Source: Alteribacter natronophilus (GTDB taxonomy: Bacteria; Bacillota; Bacilli; Bacillales; Salisediminibacteriaceae). Taken from it: DNA of 64,000 bases. A model generated the notes under the pieces. The model had not been told where the DNA came from. It saw only the letters and a list, made by a program, of their open reading frames with translations, and made no database searches. The translations under genes and the position numbers were made by a program. The number at the start of each line of letters is the position of its first letter. The first letter of the stretch is position 1. Of this stretch, positions 16,206-24,503 are shown piece after piece. The stretch is from positions 62,001 to 126,000 of the forward strand of contig NZ_VCRO01000001.1 in assembly GCF_006007885.1 (NCBI RefSeq). The letters run 5' to 3'.

Positions 16206-17206
16206 TAGCCCCGACCTCCTTTTCTTACGACCCAGAGAAAGAACGGCAGGCCGATGATGGCAATAATGGCCGCAACCGGTGTCTCGTAAGGGGCGTGAAT
16301 GGTCCGGCCGAGCGTGTCGGCAAGAAGCATGAACACCGCACCTGCAATGGCGGACAATGGAATCACAAAACGGTAATCGGTCCCTGCCACGGCCCGGACA
16401 ATGTGCGGTACCATAAGACCGATAAACGCCAGGTTACCGGCAAGAGCTACCGATGCGCCTGTCAAAAGAATAACGGCCACAAACAGGACAGCTTTCACCC
16501 GCTCGGTATGCTGGCCGAGGCCTGCAGCGACTTCTTCGTTCAGGCTCAGGATCGTGACCTGTCTGGAGAGAATGAGCGCGACAACAATCCCGATGCCGAT
16601 GACCGGTACGACGAGCTGAAGCTGATTCATATTCGTGCCAAGAAGCCCGCCGGCCGTCCACAGTGATACTTCCTGTGAGATGCGGAACATGAGGCCGAGT
16701 CCTTCTGCCACTGCCTGGAGAAACGCCGATACGGCGGCCCCCGCAAGAACGATTCTGAAAGGCGACACTGGCCCTCTGCGGAGCCGGCTGATTCCAAACA
16801 CGAGGGCCCCGCCTGCGGCTGCACCGATAAAGCAGGCGATCATGATGGAAAAATAGTTCGTACCCGGAATAAAGGCAATGGTGACGGCCAGTGCCGCGTT
16901 GGCACCTGCAGTCAGGCCGAGAAGGCCCGGATCTGCAAGAGGATTTCTCGTCATCCCCTGCATGAGTGCTCCCGCGGCTGCAAGCGCTGCACCGACAACG
17001 GCTGCCCCGATTTCACGGGGCAGCCGGATTTCCCGGATGATTGAAAGCGATTCTCCGGTTTCATTTGTAAACAGGGCGCGCATGACCTCCCGGAACGGAA
17101 TCTGCGCAGCTCCAGCCGAAAGGGCAAGAGTGAACGCAGCGGCCAGGAGGATCAGGGCGGCAGGTAGTAAGATTGAAAAAGGCGGTTTTTTTGGCTCGGT
17201 GTGCAT
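16202..17206 (-). CDS. Siderophore ABC transporter permease (FecCD family)
   Basis: A protein of 334 residues with 9-10 membrane helices: FREVMRALFTNE near residue 37, EIRLPREIGAAVVGAALAAA, then NPLADPGLLGLTAGANAALA and GNLAFIGLMVPHIVRAVAGT. It forms a heterodimeric channel with the downstream permease. The ATG at 17206 lies 30 nt after the binding-protein stop. FhuB-like by position. Expression should follow the Fur-controlled promoter upstream of the operon. Confidence 0.92.
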   Translation of the reverse strand: MHTEPKKPPFSILLPAALILLAAAFTLALSAGAAQIPFREVMRALFTNETGESLSIIREIRLPREIGAAVVGAALAAAGALMQGMTRNPLADPGLLGLTAGANAALAVTIAFIPGTNYFSIMIACFIGAAAGGALVFGISRLRRGPVSPFRIVLAGAAVSAFLQAVAEGLGLMFRISQEVSLWTAGGLLGTNMNQLQLVVPVIGIGIVVALILSRQVTILSLNEEVAAGLGQHTERVKAVLFVAVILLTGASVALAGNLAFIGLMVPHIVRAVAGTDYRFVIPLSAIAGAVFMLLADTLGRTIHAPYETPVAAIIAIIGLPFFLWVVRKGGRGY

Positions 17207-17236
17207 CGTTATCGCTTCATTTCGTATAAGAGTTGA

Positions 17237-18157
17237 TTAGGATTTTGAACCGAGGAAGTGCTCCTCGAAGAAATCAAGCTGGTATTCAAGCGTCAGCGGG
17301 TCGTTAAAGTAGAATTTCATCGCTTCTGCTTCAAAGACGTTCCCGTTTTCCACTGCAGGGATGTTCTGATACGTCTCGGTTTCCGTAAAGGAGTTGTCGG
17401 TGTCGGCGACTTTACTGAAGATCATATAGTCACCGGCAAACTCAGGCAGCACCTCTGCTGAAAGGGCATAGTAGCCTTCCTCAAGTGCCATTTCCTCTAC
17501 TTTTTCAGGCATCTCAAGCTCCATTTCCTGATAGAGGATTTCAGTACCGCGTCCCCAGTTGTCTCCGAAAACATAAAGCTGCTTGTCGAAGTTTTCAAAG
17601 ACGGAGACGGTGGCATCTTCTCCGATTTCTTCCTTTATTTCCTCACCCATGGCCGAGGCCCGTTCCTTGAAGTCATCAACCCAGGCGCGTGCTTCGTCTT
17701 CTTTGTTCAAAAGCTTCCCGATCTCAATATGCTGAGTGAGGTAATCCACTTCGCCGTAAGTATAAGTCACCACAGGGGCGATCTCCTCGAGGCGGTCAAT
17801 GTTGTTGGTGTTGGAGAGACCGATGATCAGATCCGGATCAAGCTCGATCAGTTTTTCAAGGCTCTCGTCACTGACCACTTCAACCCCTTCGAGTTCTTCC
17901 TCAAAGTTCGGGTTATCCATCGACCAGGCGTCTACACCGACAAGATCCACATCGAGTGACATGACATTTCCTGCGAAGGAAGCAAGCACCACTACGCGCT
18001 CGGGATCAGCGGGCACCTCGACAGGACCGTTTTCGGATTCGTATGTGATCGTATCATTACCTGATGACTGTTCTGCTGCTTCACTTCCGGAATCTTCTGC
18101 GCCGCAGGCACTAAGCGTGGCCAGCGACAGGGCGGATACGAGTAATGTTTTCTTCAT
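17237..18157 (-). CDS. Siderophore-binding lipoprotein (FhuD/FepB class)
   Basis: A protein of 306 residues. The lipobox LSAC places the lipid-modified Cys at residue 18. The mature part is strongly acidic and has the class III binding-protein layout: VPADPERVVVLASFAGNVMSLDVDLVG, then a long linking helix and a second lobe. It captures ferric siderophore outside the membrane; a hydroxamate ligand is plausible but not provable. The start lies 47 nt inside the upstream ATPase gene, and the aaggag ribosome site is within that gene. Confidence 0.9.
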   Translation of the reverse strand: MKKTLLVSALSLATLSACGAEDSGSEAAEQSSGNDTITYESENGPVEVPADPERVVVLASFAGNVMSLDVDLVGVDAWSMDNPNFEEELEGVEVVSDESLEKLIELDPDLIIGLSNTNNIDRLEEIAPVVTYTYGEVDYLTQHIEIGKLLNKEDEARAWVDDFKERASAMGEEIKEEIGEDATVSVFENFDKQLYVFGDNWGRGTEILYQEMELEMPEKVEEMALEEGYYALSAEVLPEFAGDYMIFSKVADTDNSFTETETYQNIPAVENGNVFEAEAMKFYFNDPLTLEYQLDFFEEHFLGSKS

Positions 18158-18953
18158 TGATGTCTTCTCCTTTAAGTAAATGGTAGGTCATGCACATCGG
18201 TTTATGTGTACGCGGATCACGGCCGATCACCGCATCAATCTGAAACACTTCTTTTAGAACGTCGTGCTCGATCACCTCATCGGGCGTACCGGTTTTCACG
18301 ATCCTGCCGTCTTTCATGGCCACGATATGATCGGCGAAGCGGGCAGCGTGGTTCAGGTCGTGAAGAACCATGACGATGGTGCGCTCCTCGGTTTCATTCA
18401 GGTTCTGGAGCAGTTCGAGTACTTCCAGCTGGTGGGTAAGGTCGAGATACGTAGTAGGCTCGTCGAGGAAAATCATGTCCGTTTCCTGAGCGAGTGCCAT
18501 GGCAATCCAGACACGCTGGCGCTGCCCGCCTGAGAGGGCGTCCACCGGGCGATATTTATAATCGAGTGTGCCGGTCTGCTCCATGGCACGGTCGATGATC
18601 AATTTGTCTTTTGCCGTCAGCCTGCCGAAGCCCCGCTGATGGGGGAATCGCCCGTAGGAAACGAGTTCGCCTGCCGTAAGCCCTCCTGTCGTTTCAGGAG
18701 ACTGGGGCAGGATGGCCATATCCCTGGCCAGTGCTTTCGTATTTTTCTTTGCTATGTGTTCCCCGTCCAGCAGGATGGAGCCATTGGAATGAGGGAGGAT
18801 GCGGGTGAGCGTTTTCAGAAGCGTTGATTTGCCGCAGCCGTTGGACCCGATAATGGCGGTTACCTTTTTATCGGGGATGCTGAGATCCAGGTGATTGATA
18901 ATCGGTGTATCCGTATAGCCTGCAGAGAGGCCTGCTGCCTGGAGTCGGGACAT
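18111..18953 (-). CDS. Siderophore ABC transporter ATPase
   Basis: A protein of 280 residues with Walker A GSNGCGKST, Q-loop LPQSPET, signature LSGGQRQR, Walker B MIFLDEPTTYLD and an H-loop His in VLHDLNHAARFAD. It powers the FecCD permeases. It is the first gene of the operon, behind the Fur box at 18984-18998. Its last 15 codons overlap the binding-protein gene in another frame, and the extra C-terminal tail (about residues 263-280) is not typical of the family. Confidence 0.92.
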   Translation of the reverse strand: MSRLQAAGLSAGYTDTPIINHLDLSIPDKKVTAIIGSNGCGKSTLLKTLTRILPHSNGSILLDGEHIAKKNTKALARDMAILPQSPETTGGLTAGELVSYGRFPHQRGFGRLTAKDKLIIDRAMEQTGTLDYKYRPVDALSGGQRQRVWIAMALAQETDMIFLDEPTTYLDLTHQLEVLELLQNLNETEERTIVMVLHDLNHAARFADHIVAMKDGRIVKTGTPDEVIEHDVLKEVFQIDAVIGRDPRTHKPMCMTYHLLKGEDINEENITRIRPVAGHA

Positions 18954-18983
18954 CGTTTGTCACCATCCTTTTGAAAAAGTTAT

Positions 18984-18998
18984 TGATAACGATTCTCA
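18984..18998. promoter_or_regulatory. Fur box in a divergent promoter region
   Basis: TGATAACGATTCTCA matches the 7-1-7 Fur consensus (TGATAAT-N-ATTATCA) with two mismatches. It lies 31 nt upstream of the siderophore operon and 89 nt upstream of the reductase gene. On the plus strand it overlaps TTGATA (18983-18988), which with TACAAT (19007-19012, 18-bp spacer) makes a reasonable sigma-A promoter. One site could therefore control both directions, repressing when iron is replete. Confidence 0.75.
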
Positions 18999-19086
18999 AT
19001 ATCATTTACAATAATAAGCATAAGGACTTTCAGTTTGTTTTGTCAACGGCTAATTTTAAACCTTTACATAAAAGGAGACTGGATCA

Positions 19087-20139
19087 ATGAGCGATGTGTA
19101 TGACGTAACGATCATCGGCGGCGGGCCGGCAGGGCTCTACTCGGCCTTTTACAGCGGCCTTCGGGGAATGAAAACGAAAATCATCGAGGTGCAGCCGGAG
19201 CTCGGTGGGAAAGTGCGGCTCTATCCTGAGAAGATCATCTGGGATGTGGGCGGACAGCCGCCCATCAGCGGGGAAAAATTCCGAAGCCAGCTCGTGGATC
19301 AGGGTCTGAGGTTCAGTCCGACCGTTCTTTTAAATACGAAAGTGACCGGTTTTGATAAAAAAGAGGATGGCCTTTTTGCCATTACTACTGATGATCGGGA
19401 GGTTCAGCTCTCCAAAACGGTTATTATGGCAGTCGGAAGCGGGATCATTACACCGCAGAAACTTCCTCTGGAGGGAGCGGAGCGGTTTGAGCTGACAAAC
19501 CTCCATTATACGGTGCAGTCCCTTGAACGTTTTCGCGGCAAGCGGGTTCTCATCTCCGGAGGTGGAAACGCGGCAGTGGACTGGGCGAACGAGCTTGAGC
19601 CCCTGGCCGAGCAGGTTTATCTCACCCACCGTCGGGACAATTTGTCGGGTCACGAAGCGGAAGTGGAGCGCCTCCTCGGAAGCCGTGTGCGCTGCTTTTT
19701 CGGGGCATCGATCTGTGAACTGAGATCAGGCACGGAAGCAGGACGCATCGACTGTGTGGCCCTTGAAGACGGGGCATGTACGAGGTGGGCCGAACTTGAA
19801 GTGGATGAAGTGATCATCAGTCACGGGTACGAGAGAGATGCCGGTTTGATCGAAAGTGCAGGTCTGTCGCTCGAGGTCGCCGGGGACGGCGTGATCGACG
19901 GCGGAGCGGACAGTTCGACCCACATGCCGGGTGTTTTTGCAGCAGGGGATATTCTTAGGCACGAAGGAAAACTCAATTTAATCGCAGGTGCCTTTCACGA
20001 CGCTGCAAACGCCGTGAACAGGGCCAAGCAGTTTATCGAGCCGGAGGCCGGCCGCCATGCGATGGTCTCTTCTCACAATGAACGCTTTAAGGAGTGGAAC
20101 GGGAAATTGAAAGAAGCGGAGCAGGCAGGCGGAATCTGA
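19087..20139 (+). CDS. Ferredoxin/flavodoxin-NADP+ reductase, YcgT/YumC type
   Basis: A protein of 350 residues resembling thioredoxin reductase but lacking its CxxC. The FAD-binding motif IIGGGPAGLYSAFYS is at residues 9-23, the NAD(P)-binding motif VLISGGGNAAVDWA near 156, and the second FAD block GVFAAGDILRHEGKLNLIAG near 285. Homologues pass electrons from NADPH to ferredoxin or flavodoxin; the B. subtilis YcgT gene is Fur-regulated. Position opposite the siderophore importer across a Fur box suggests a role in reductive iron release. An aaaggagactgg site precedes the ATG. Confidence 0.9.
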   Translation: MSDVYDVTIIGGGPAGLYSAFYSGLRGMKTKIIEVQPELGGKVRLYPEKIIWDVGGQPPISGEKFRSQLVDQGLRFSPTVLLNTKVTGFDKKEDGLFAITTDDREVQLSKTVIMAVGSGIITPQKLPLEGAERFELTNLHYTVQSLERFRGKRVLISGGGNAAVDWANELEPLAEQVYLTHRRDNLSGHEAEVERLLGSRVRCFFGASICELRSGTEAGRIDCVALEDGACTRWAELEVDEVIISHGYERDAGLIESAGLSLEVAGDGVIDGGADSSTHMPGVFAAGDILRHEGKLNLIAGAFHDAANAVNRAKQFIEPEAGRHAMVSSHNERFKEWNGKLKEAEQAGGI

Positions 20140-20167
20140 TAGAATGGAAAAAAAAGGAGTGATTCCT

Positions 20168-20590
20168 TTGATCAGAGAGCTTGTTTCGGAAGAAGAAATC
20201 CGTTCTGCGTACCCGGTCATGAGCTGGCTGCGGACGCATCTGAGGGAAGACGATTATATGAATCTCGTACGGGAGGCCCGGGAAACGGACGGCTACCGGA
20301 TGATGGTGCTGGAAAATGAGGGGCGCATCGCTGCGGTGGCCGGCTTTAAGCCGATGATCACCCTCTACTACGGCCGGTTTGTCTGGGTTTGTGATCTCGT
20401 CACCGACCCGGCGGTCCGTTCAAAAGGATACGGAGCAGAACTTCTGAAAGCGGTACACGACTGGGCCCGCTCGAACGGCTATGAGCGGGTGGCGCTGTCA
20501 TCCGGGCTCCACCGGGCGGACGCCCACCGGTTCTATGAGGAAAAGATGGGCTACGAGCGGGCGAGCTATGTGTTTAAGTACGATTTGTAA
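20168..20590 (+). CDS. GNAT-family N-acetyltransferase
   Basis: A protein of 140 residues from TTG at 20168, placed 8 nt after aaggag. The upstream ATG at 20144 has no site of its own. The acetyl-CoA motif reads VTDPAVRSKGYGAELLKAVHDWA, followed by SGLHRADAHRFYEEKMGYER, typical of small single-domain GNAT enzymes. The acceptor is unknown. It follows the reductase gene closely and may be co-transcribed. Confidence 0.85.
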   Translation: MIRELVSEEEIRSAYPVMSWLRTHLREDDYMNLVREARETDGYRMMVLENEGRIAAVAGFKPMITLYYGRFVWVCDLVTDPAVRSKGYGAELLKAVHDWARSNGYERVALSSGLHRADAHRFYEEKMGYERASYVFKYDL

Positions 20591-20656
20591 AGGCGCTGTT
20601 GGGGAGATTAAGTCCGTGGTGAGTGCGGATTTCAGCCTTCCGCGATAGCTTAATCA

Positions 20657-20760
20657 GCTAAAGGTGAAATGAAGTCCATTAAAGGTCAAATTAAAGCGGC
20701 TAAAGGTGAAATGAAGTTCTTTAAACGCTAAATTAAGTCCGCTAAAGGAAATTCACTTTC
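20657..20760 (+). repeat. 21-bp tandem array, 5 degenerate copies
   Basis: Units begin at 20657, 20678, 20699, 20720 and 20741, always 21 bp apart. Odd units read gctaaaggtgaaatgaagtcc or close to it and even units are diverged (attaaaggtcaaattaaagcg). It fills the gap between two co-directional acetyltransferase genes. No long frame crosses it. Confidence 0.85.
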
Positions 20761-20806
20761 TCAACAGATGTAAGAAACTTACTAAAACCAGCGTTCGGAG
20801 ATGAAA

Positions 20807-21622
20807 ATGATGATCACAGAATTAAATAAAACCGATTTCCCTATCTGCCAGCCCATGCTGGGAAGCACTGTTCAGCTGGAAGCGGCAGCGATCGTGAAGG
20901 GGAACAACCCCGGCAGGATTTTCGTAAACGACCGCGTTCAGCCGGATTCTGCGCTGATCTGGCTTGGAAACAATGACGGCGTCTTTCTCATAGGCAACCC
21001 GGAAAATGAACGGTTTCTCGAGCAGCTGAACCCTTTTATCGACGGCCCGCTGGGAGGCATGCTGAAAGGTGAGGGGATTACTTTCTTTGAAGCTGTCAGC
21101 ACGTCGGAACAGTGGAACCGAACTATTGAACATGTGTTCAGCCACAGGGAACTGAGCGTGTGGGAGCAGAGAATTCACACGATACCCCCTTCCGATTTCA
21201 CACCCTGCGCCACTCTACCCGAGGGCTATCAAGTTATGAAATTCTCAGACGTTCTCACGTCAGACAGCTGCAGTTTCCGGGATGCAGTGAGTGAAAAAGT
21301 ACTTGAATCCTGGGCATCCGTTGAGGCATTTCTGAACAGGGGAATCGGATATTGTACCGTAAGAGAGGACGAATGGGCAAGCCTCTGTTTTACCTGCTTC
21401 GAAGCAGACGGTGTGCACGCCATCGCCGTGGAAACAGCCAAAGCGCACAGAGGAAAGGGGCTGGCACAGCTCACCGCTGAACGTTTTATCCAGACATGCT
21501 TTGAGAAAGGGCAGACACCGTACTGGGACTGCACGGTTACAAACAGACCATCTGTGGCGCTGGCAAAGAAACTCGGGTTCACGAGCAGGCAATCCTACAG
21601 CGTTTACACATTTCCGCTCTGA
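20807..21622 (+). CDS. GNAT-like acetyltransferase, two-domain form
   Basis: A protein of 271 residues. The C-terminal half carries the acetyl-CoA loop (AVETAKAHRGKGLAQLTAER, about residues 202-221) and CTVTNRPSVALAKKLGF. The N-terminal half is a degenerate partner domain, as in the GNAT_acetyltran family of Bacilli. Of the near-tandem starts at 20801, 20807 and 20810, 20807 is best spaced from cggag. The substrate is unknown. Confidence 0.75.
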   Translation: MMITELNKTDFPICQPMLGSTVQLEAAAIVKGNNPGRIFVNDRVQPDSALIWLGNNDGVFLIGNPENERFLEQLNPFIDGPLGGMLKGEGITFFEAVSTSEQWNRTIEHVFSHRELSVWEQRIHTIPPSDFTPCATLPEGYQVMKFSDVLTSDSCSFRDAVSEKVLESWASVEAFLNRGIGYCTVREDEWASLCFTCFEADGVHAIAVETAKAHRGKGLAQLTAERFIQTCFEKGQTPYWDCTVTNRPSVALAKKLGFTSRQSYSVYTFPL

Positions 21623-21638
21623 TTCTTTATGGAAAGAA

Positions 21639-21671
21639 AAAAGCGCAGGGTCAGTATGCCCCGCGCTTTTA
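21639..21671 (+). terminator. Intrinsic terminator
   Basis: aaaagcgcaggg pairs with ccccgcgctttt around a 9-nt loop. It lies between the acetyltransferase gene and the convergent ABC operon. Confidence 0.7.
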
Positions 21672-21676
21672 CATCA

Positions 21677-22678
21677 TTAATCGTCATTCAGTACAGCGTC
21701 CAGATACGTATAATTTACAAGACCGTCAATCTCATCAGAACTTGCATATTCTGCTTCATAACTGATCGTCGCCATCTCCTGCAGAACGTCTTCGTTAATT
21801 TCATAAGTAGGGTTAAGGCGGTTACTAGCTTCCAATGTTTCCTCAAAATCGAGTTCGCTTCCGGTGATGTCTTCAATGTGAGTAATAAACGTCTGTACAG
21901 CATCCTCCTGATTTTCCTCTATATAATCAATTGCTCTGAGGTGAGCCCGCAAATAGCCTTCAATGAGTTCAGGGTTGGCTTCAGAGTAGGATGTTCGTGA
22001 AACAACGACTGTAGTAGTGGATTCTCTGCCCCATGCAAATTCATCTTCATCGAGGATAATATCTGCATCAACCTGGTTTTCCAAATATACGCCCCACGGT
22101 TCCTGGGTTGCTGCGGCATCAACATCTCCCTGCAAAAAGAGTGTGGAAGTATCAGCCGGTGCCTGAGGCATCAGATTGACAGTTCCCCCGTCTGAAGTGG
22201 GAGCCAGACCGGCTTCTGCCAATTCAGCGCGCAGCATGATATCCTGTGTGGATCCAATTGTGGGAATAGCAACATTCGCTCCATCGAGATCCTCTACACT
22301 GTTAATGTCTGCATCGCTTCTGGCAGCCAGGACAGCACCTCCGTTTACTGCTCCGGCAATAATGTTGTGTTCAGGGTTTCTGAAATAAATCTGCGTTGCA
22401 GGGGAAGGGCCAACCGTCCCCACATCTATCTCGTTTGTTGACATGGCTTCCATAAAGGTACTTCCGTCTGGAAAAGTGCTGGTATCAATAGATACCTGTT
22501 CACCCAGCTCCTCTTCAAAGTAACCGTTCTCCAACGCCACTATAGTTGTAATATGTGTGAAATTCGGGAAATACCCGATTGTTAATTCATCTGCCTCTTC
22601 GTCCGAGCCGCATCCTGCGAGTAAAAACAACGCTGCACCTGCTGAAGCAAAATGTTTCAGATTTCTTTTTATCCTCAT
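21677..22678 (-). CDS. Nitrate/sulfonate/taurine-type substrate-binding lipoprotein
   Basis: A protein of 333 residues with lipobox LLAGCGSD (Cys near residue 23) and an acidic mature part. It has the SsuA/NMT1-like fold: LTIGYFPNFTHITTIVALEN, then NEIDVGTVGPSPATQIYF and DLDGANVAIPTIGSTQDIML. It binds the ligand for the adjacent permease and ATPase. The ATG at 22678 overlaps the permease stop by 4 nt and follows gggggacg. The ligand (sulfonate, taurine, nitrate, bicarbonate or pyrimidine precursor) cannot be assigned. Confidence 0.88.
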   Translation of the reverse strand: MRIKRNLKHFASAGAALFLLAGCGSDEEADELTIGYFPNFTHITTIVALENGYFEEELGEQVSIDTSTFPDGSTFMEAMSTNEIDVGTVGPSPATQIYFRNPEHNIIAGAVNGGAVLAARSDADINSVEDLDGANVAIPTIGSTQDIMLRAELAEAGLAPTSDGGTVNLMPQAPADTSTLFLQGDVDAAATQEPWGVYLENQVDADIILDEDEFAWGRESTTTVVVSRTSYSEANPELIEGYLRAHLRAIDYIEENQEDAVQTFITHIEDITGSELDFEETLEASNRLNPTYEINEDVLQEMATISYEAEYASSDEIDGLVNYTYLDAVLNDD

Positions 22679-23454
22679 GTTCTCGTCCCCCATTTCCTTG
22701 CTACTGAGCGTTCCATTCTGAGAAATACCTGATTATCCATAATAGTTCCAATAACACCAATCACGATCATGATTGCCAACACAAGATCCATCGATTGAAT
22801 TGAGCGGCCGACGTTCAGCAGGTACCCGAGTCCTCCGCTTCCTCCAAGCAGTTCAGCTGCCATAACAGCCCGCCATGCAAAAGCCCATGCCACACGCAGT
22901 CCGGAGATAATATGCGGAAGGGATGCAGGCAGTATGACATTCCTGACGAGATGTCCGCCCGAGGAGCCCAATGTTTTGGCTGCATTTATGTAAAGACTGG
23001 GAACGTTCTTGAATCCTGTACTGGAATTAACCGTCATCGTCCAAGTCGCACCAATCGTCACAATAAAGAGAATCGACACAAAGCCAAGTCCAAACCAGAC
23101 GATGGCAAGTGGAAACCAGACGATACTTGGAATCGACTGGAGAGCTGTAACGAAAAATCCAAGGGTATCATCAATCCATTTATAACGGGAGATTAAGTAA
23201 CCGAATGTAAGCCCCAGGACAATGGCAATGACAAAACCGAGCAGCATTCTACCGAGTGTCACCCCGGTGGCATTAAGGATTTGCCCGGTAATTAACCCAT
23301 TAATAAGTGTCCCGAAAACAGTGGGGCCGCCTGGAACATTCGGGATGAATAACGGCGGCCACATAAATGCCGGAAATAAGTCAGTTTTAGATATGATCTC
23401 CCATGCGGCTATGATCACGATCACGAATAGCACTCGTCTTAAAGCGGTAGTCAT
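22675..23454 (-). CDS. ABC transporter permease, SsuC/TauC type
   Basis: A protein of 259 residues with six membrane helices and the cytoplasmic EAA-type loop (INAAKTLGSSGGHLVRNVIL, residues about 157-176) that docks on the ATPase. It starts 68 nt inside the end of the ATPase gene and ends overlapping the binding-protein start by 4 nt. It is the middle gene of an ATPase-permease-binding protein operon. Confidence 0.9.
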   Translation of the reverse strand: MTTALRRVLFVIVIIAAWEIISKTDLFPAFMWPPLFIPNVPGGPTVFGTLINGLITGQILNATGVTLGRMLLGFVIAIVLGLTFGYLISRYKWIDDTLGFFVTALQSIPSIVWFPLAIVWFGLGFVSILFIVTIGATWTMTVNSSTGFKNVPSLYINAAKTLGSSGGHLVRNVILPASLPHIISGLRVAWAFAWRAVMAAELLGGSGGLGYLLNVGRSIQSMDLVLAIMIVIGVIGTIMDNQVFLRMERSVARKWGTRT

Positions 23455-24229
23455 CTCCGAATTCCTCCTTCAGAACTTTTTCCATTTCCTCTTCCAGTTC
23501 ACCCATGATCTTCTTCTCCAAATGGACAATAACGCTGTCTGAAGGATCTCTCGGTCTTGCCGCTTTAACAGTAAAAGAACTTTTTACCTGGCCGGGCCTT
23601 GTACTCATAAGGAGCACTCTTCCTGAAAGGGTCAGTGCCTCCCGGATATTATGGGTGATAAACAAAATGGTCTTGCCTGTTTTCGCCCAGATTTCCTGAA
23701 GCTCCTGATGAAGGATAAGCCGGGTCTGCTCATCAAGCGCTGCAAAAGGTTCATCCATCAGGAGAACATCCGGATCCATGACAAGTGCTCTGGCAATGGC
23801 CACACGCTGCTTCATACCTCCGGAAAGTTCATGCGGGTAGTTATTTGCATAATTACCGAGATGGACTAAGCGCAGAGCATCCATTGCTTTTTCTTCGGCT
23901 TCCTGCCTGGTCATTTTTTTAATCCGCAGTCCAAACGTGACATTATCCAATACATTCATCCACGGGAATAAACCACCCTGCTGAAATACAACAACCCGGT
24001 CAGTCCCGGGACCTTTAACAAGTTCCCCGTTAATTTTGACCGAACCGGAATTCGGTTTATCAAGTCCTGCGATCAGGTTCAGTATTGTCGACTTACCGCA
24101 CCCTGAAGGCCCTAACAGGGAAACGAATTCCCCCTCCTTGATTTGAATATCTATATCCCGGAGTACTTCCAGTTTTTCTGATTTTCCCTTCGGAAAAGAT
24201 TTATGTACATTTTCAAGTGTGACTTTCAT
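23387..24229 (-). CDS. ABC transporter ATPase, SsuB/TauB type
   Basis: A protein of 280 residues with Walker A GPSGCGKST, signature LSGGMKQR, Walker B VLLMDEPFAALD and an H-loop in FITHNIREAL. It is first in the operon; its promoter is recognised at 24268-24296. The last 22 codons overlap the permease gene in another frame, and the C-terminal extension (TSAIRDRDHSRMGDHI) is probably a consequence of that overlap. Confidence 0.9.
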   Translation of the reverse strand: MKVTLENVHKSFPKGKSEKLEVLRDIDIQIKEGEFVSLLGPSGCGKSTILNLIAGLDKPNSGSVKINGELVKGPGTDRVVVFQQGGLFPWMNVLDNVTFGLRIKKMTRQEAEEKAMDALRLVHLGNYANNYPHELSGGMKQRVAIARALVMDPDVLLMDEPFAALDEQTRLILHQELQEIWAKTGKTILFITHNIREALTLSGRVLLMSTRPGQVKSSFTVKAARPRDPSDSVIVHLEKKIMGELEEEMEKVLKEEFGDDYRFKTSAIRDRDHSRMGDHI

Positions 24230-24267
24230 GATAACCTCCCACTTTAAAACCTAGTAAACTCATAAGG

Positions 24268-24296
24268 ATTCTATATTAATAATTGAAGTGCGTCAA
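24268..24296 (-). promoter_or_regulatory. Sigma-A promoter of the SsuBCA-like operon
   Basis: On the minus strand, TTGACG (24296-24291), a 17-bp spacer and TAGAAT (24273-24268) form a good vegetative promoter. It ends 39 nt before the ATPase start. Confidence 0.7.
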
Positions 24297-24503
24297 CAGA
24301 TGAGCCCCTTTAAAACTGTGAAAAACCGTGCAGTAGCTGGCCAATGAGCCGGGTTCAAGCCGGATTAGAGAAATCTCACAAACTCAGTGCAGTAATTGTT
24401 CGTCGACCCTGGACCATGAAGGAACGGCATGAAACTTTCCGCACTCACACTCGTAAATGCATAAACAGAAAGGGTGGGGAATTATGAGAAAAGGTGAATC
24501 CCA

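Noticed and set aside
20657-20745. Heptapeptide-repeat protein from the 21-bp array
   Set aside because: The period is divisible by three so a frame stays open briefly, but it ends after about 20 codons and has no homologous feel or conserved start.
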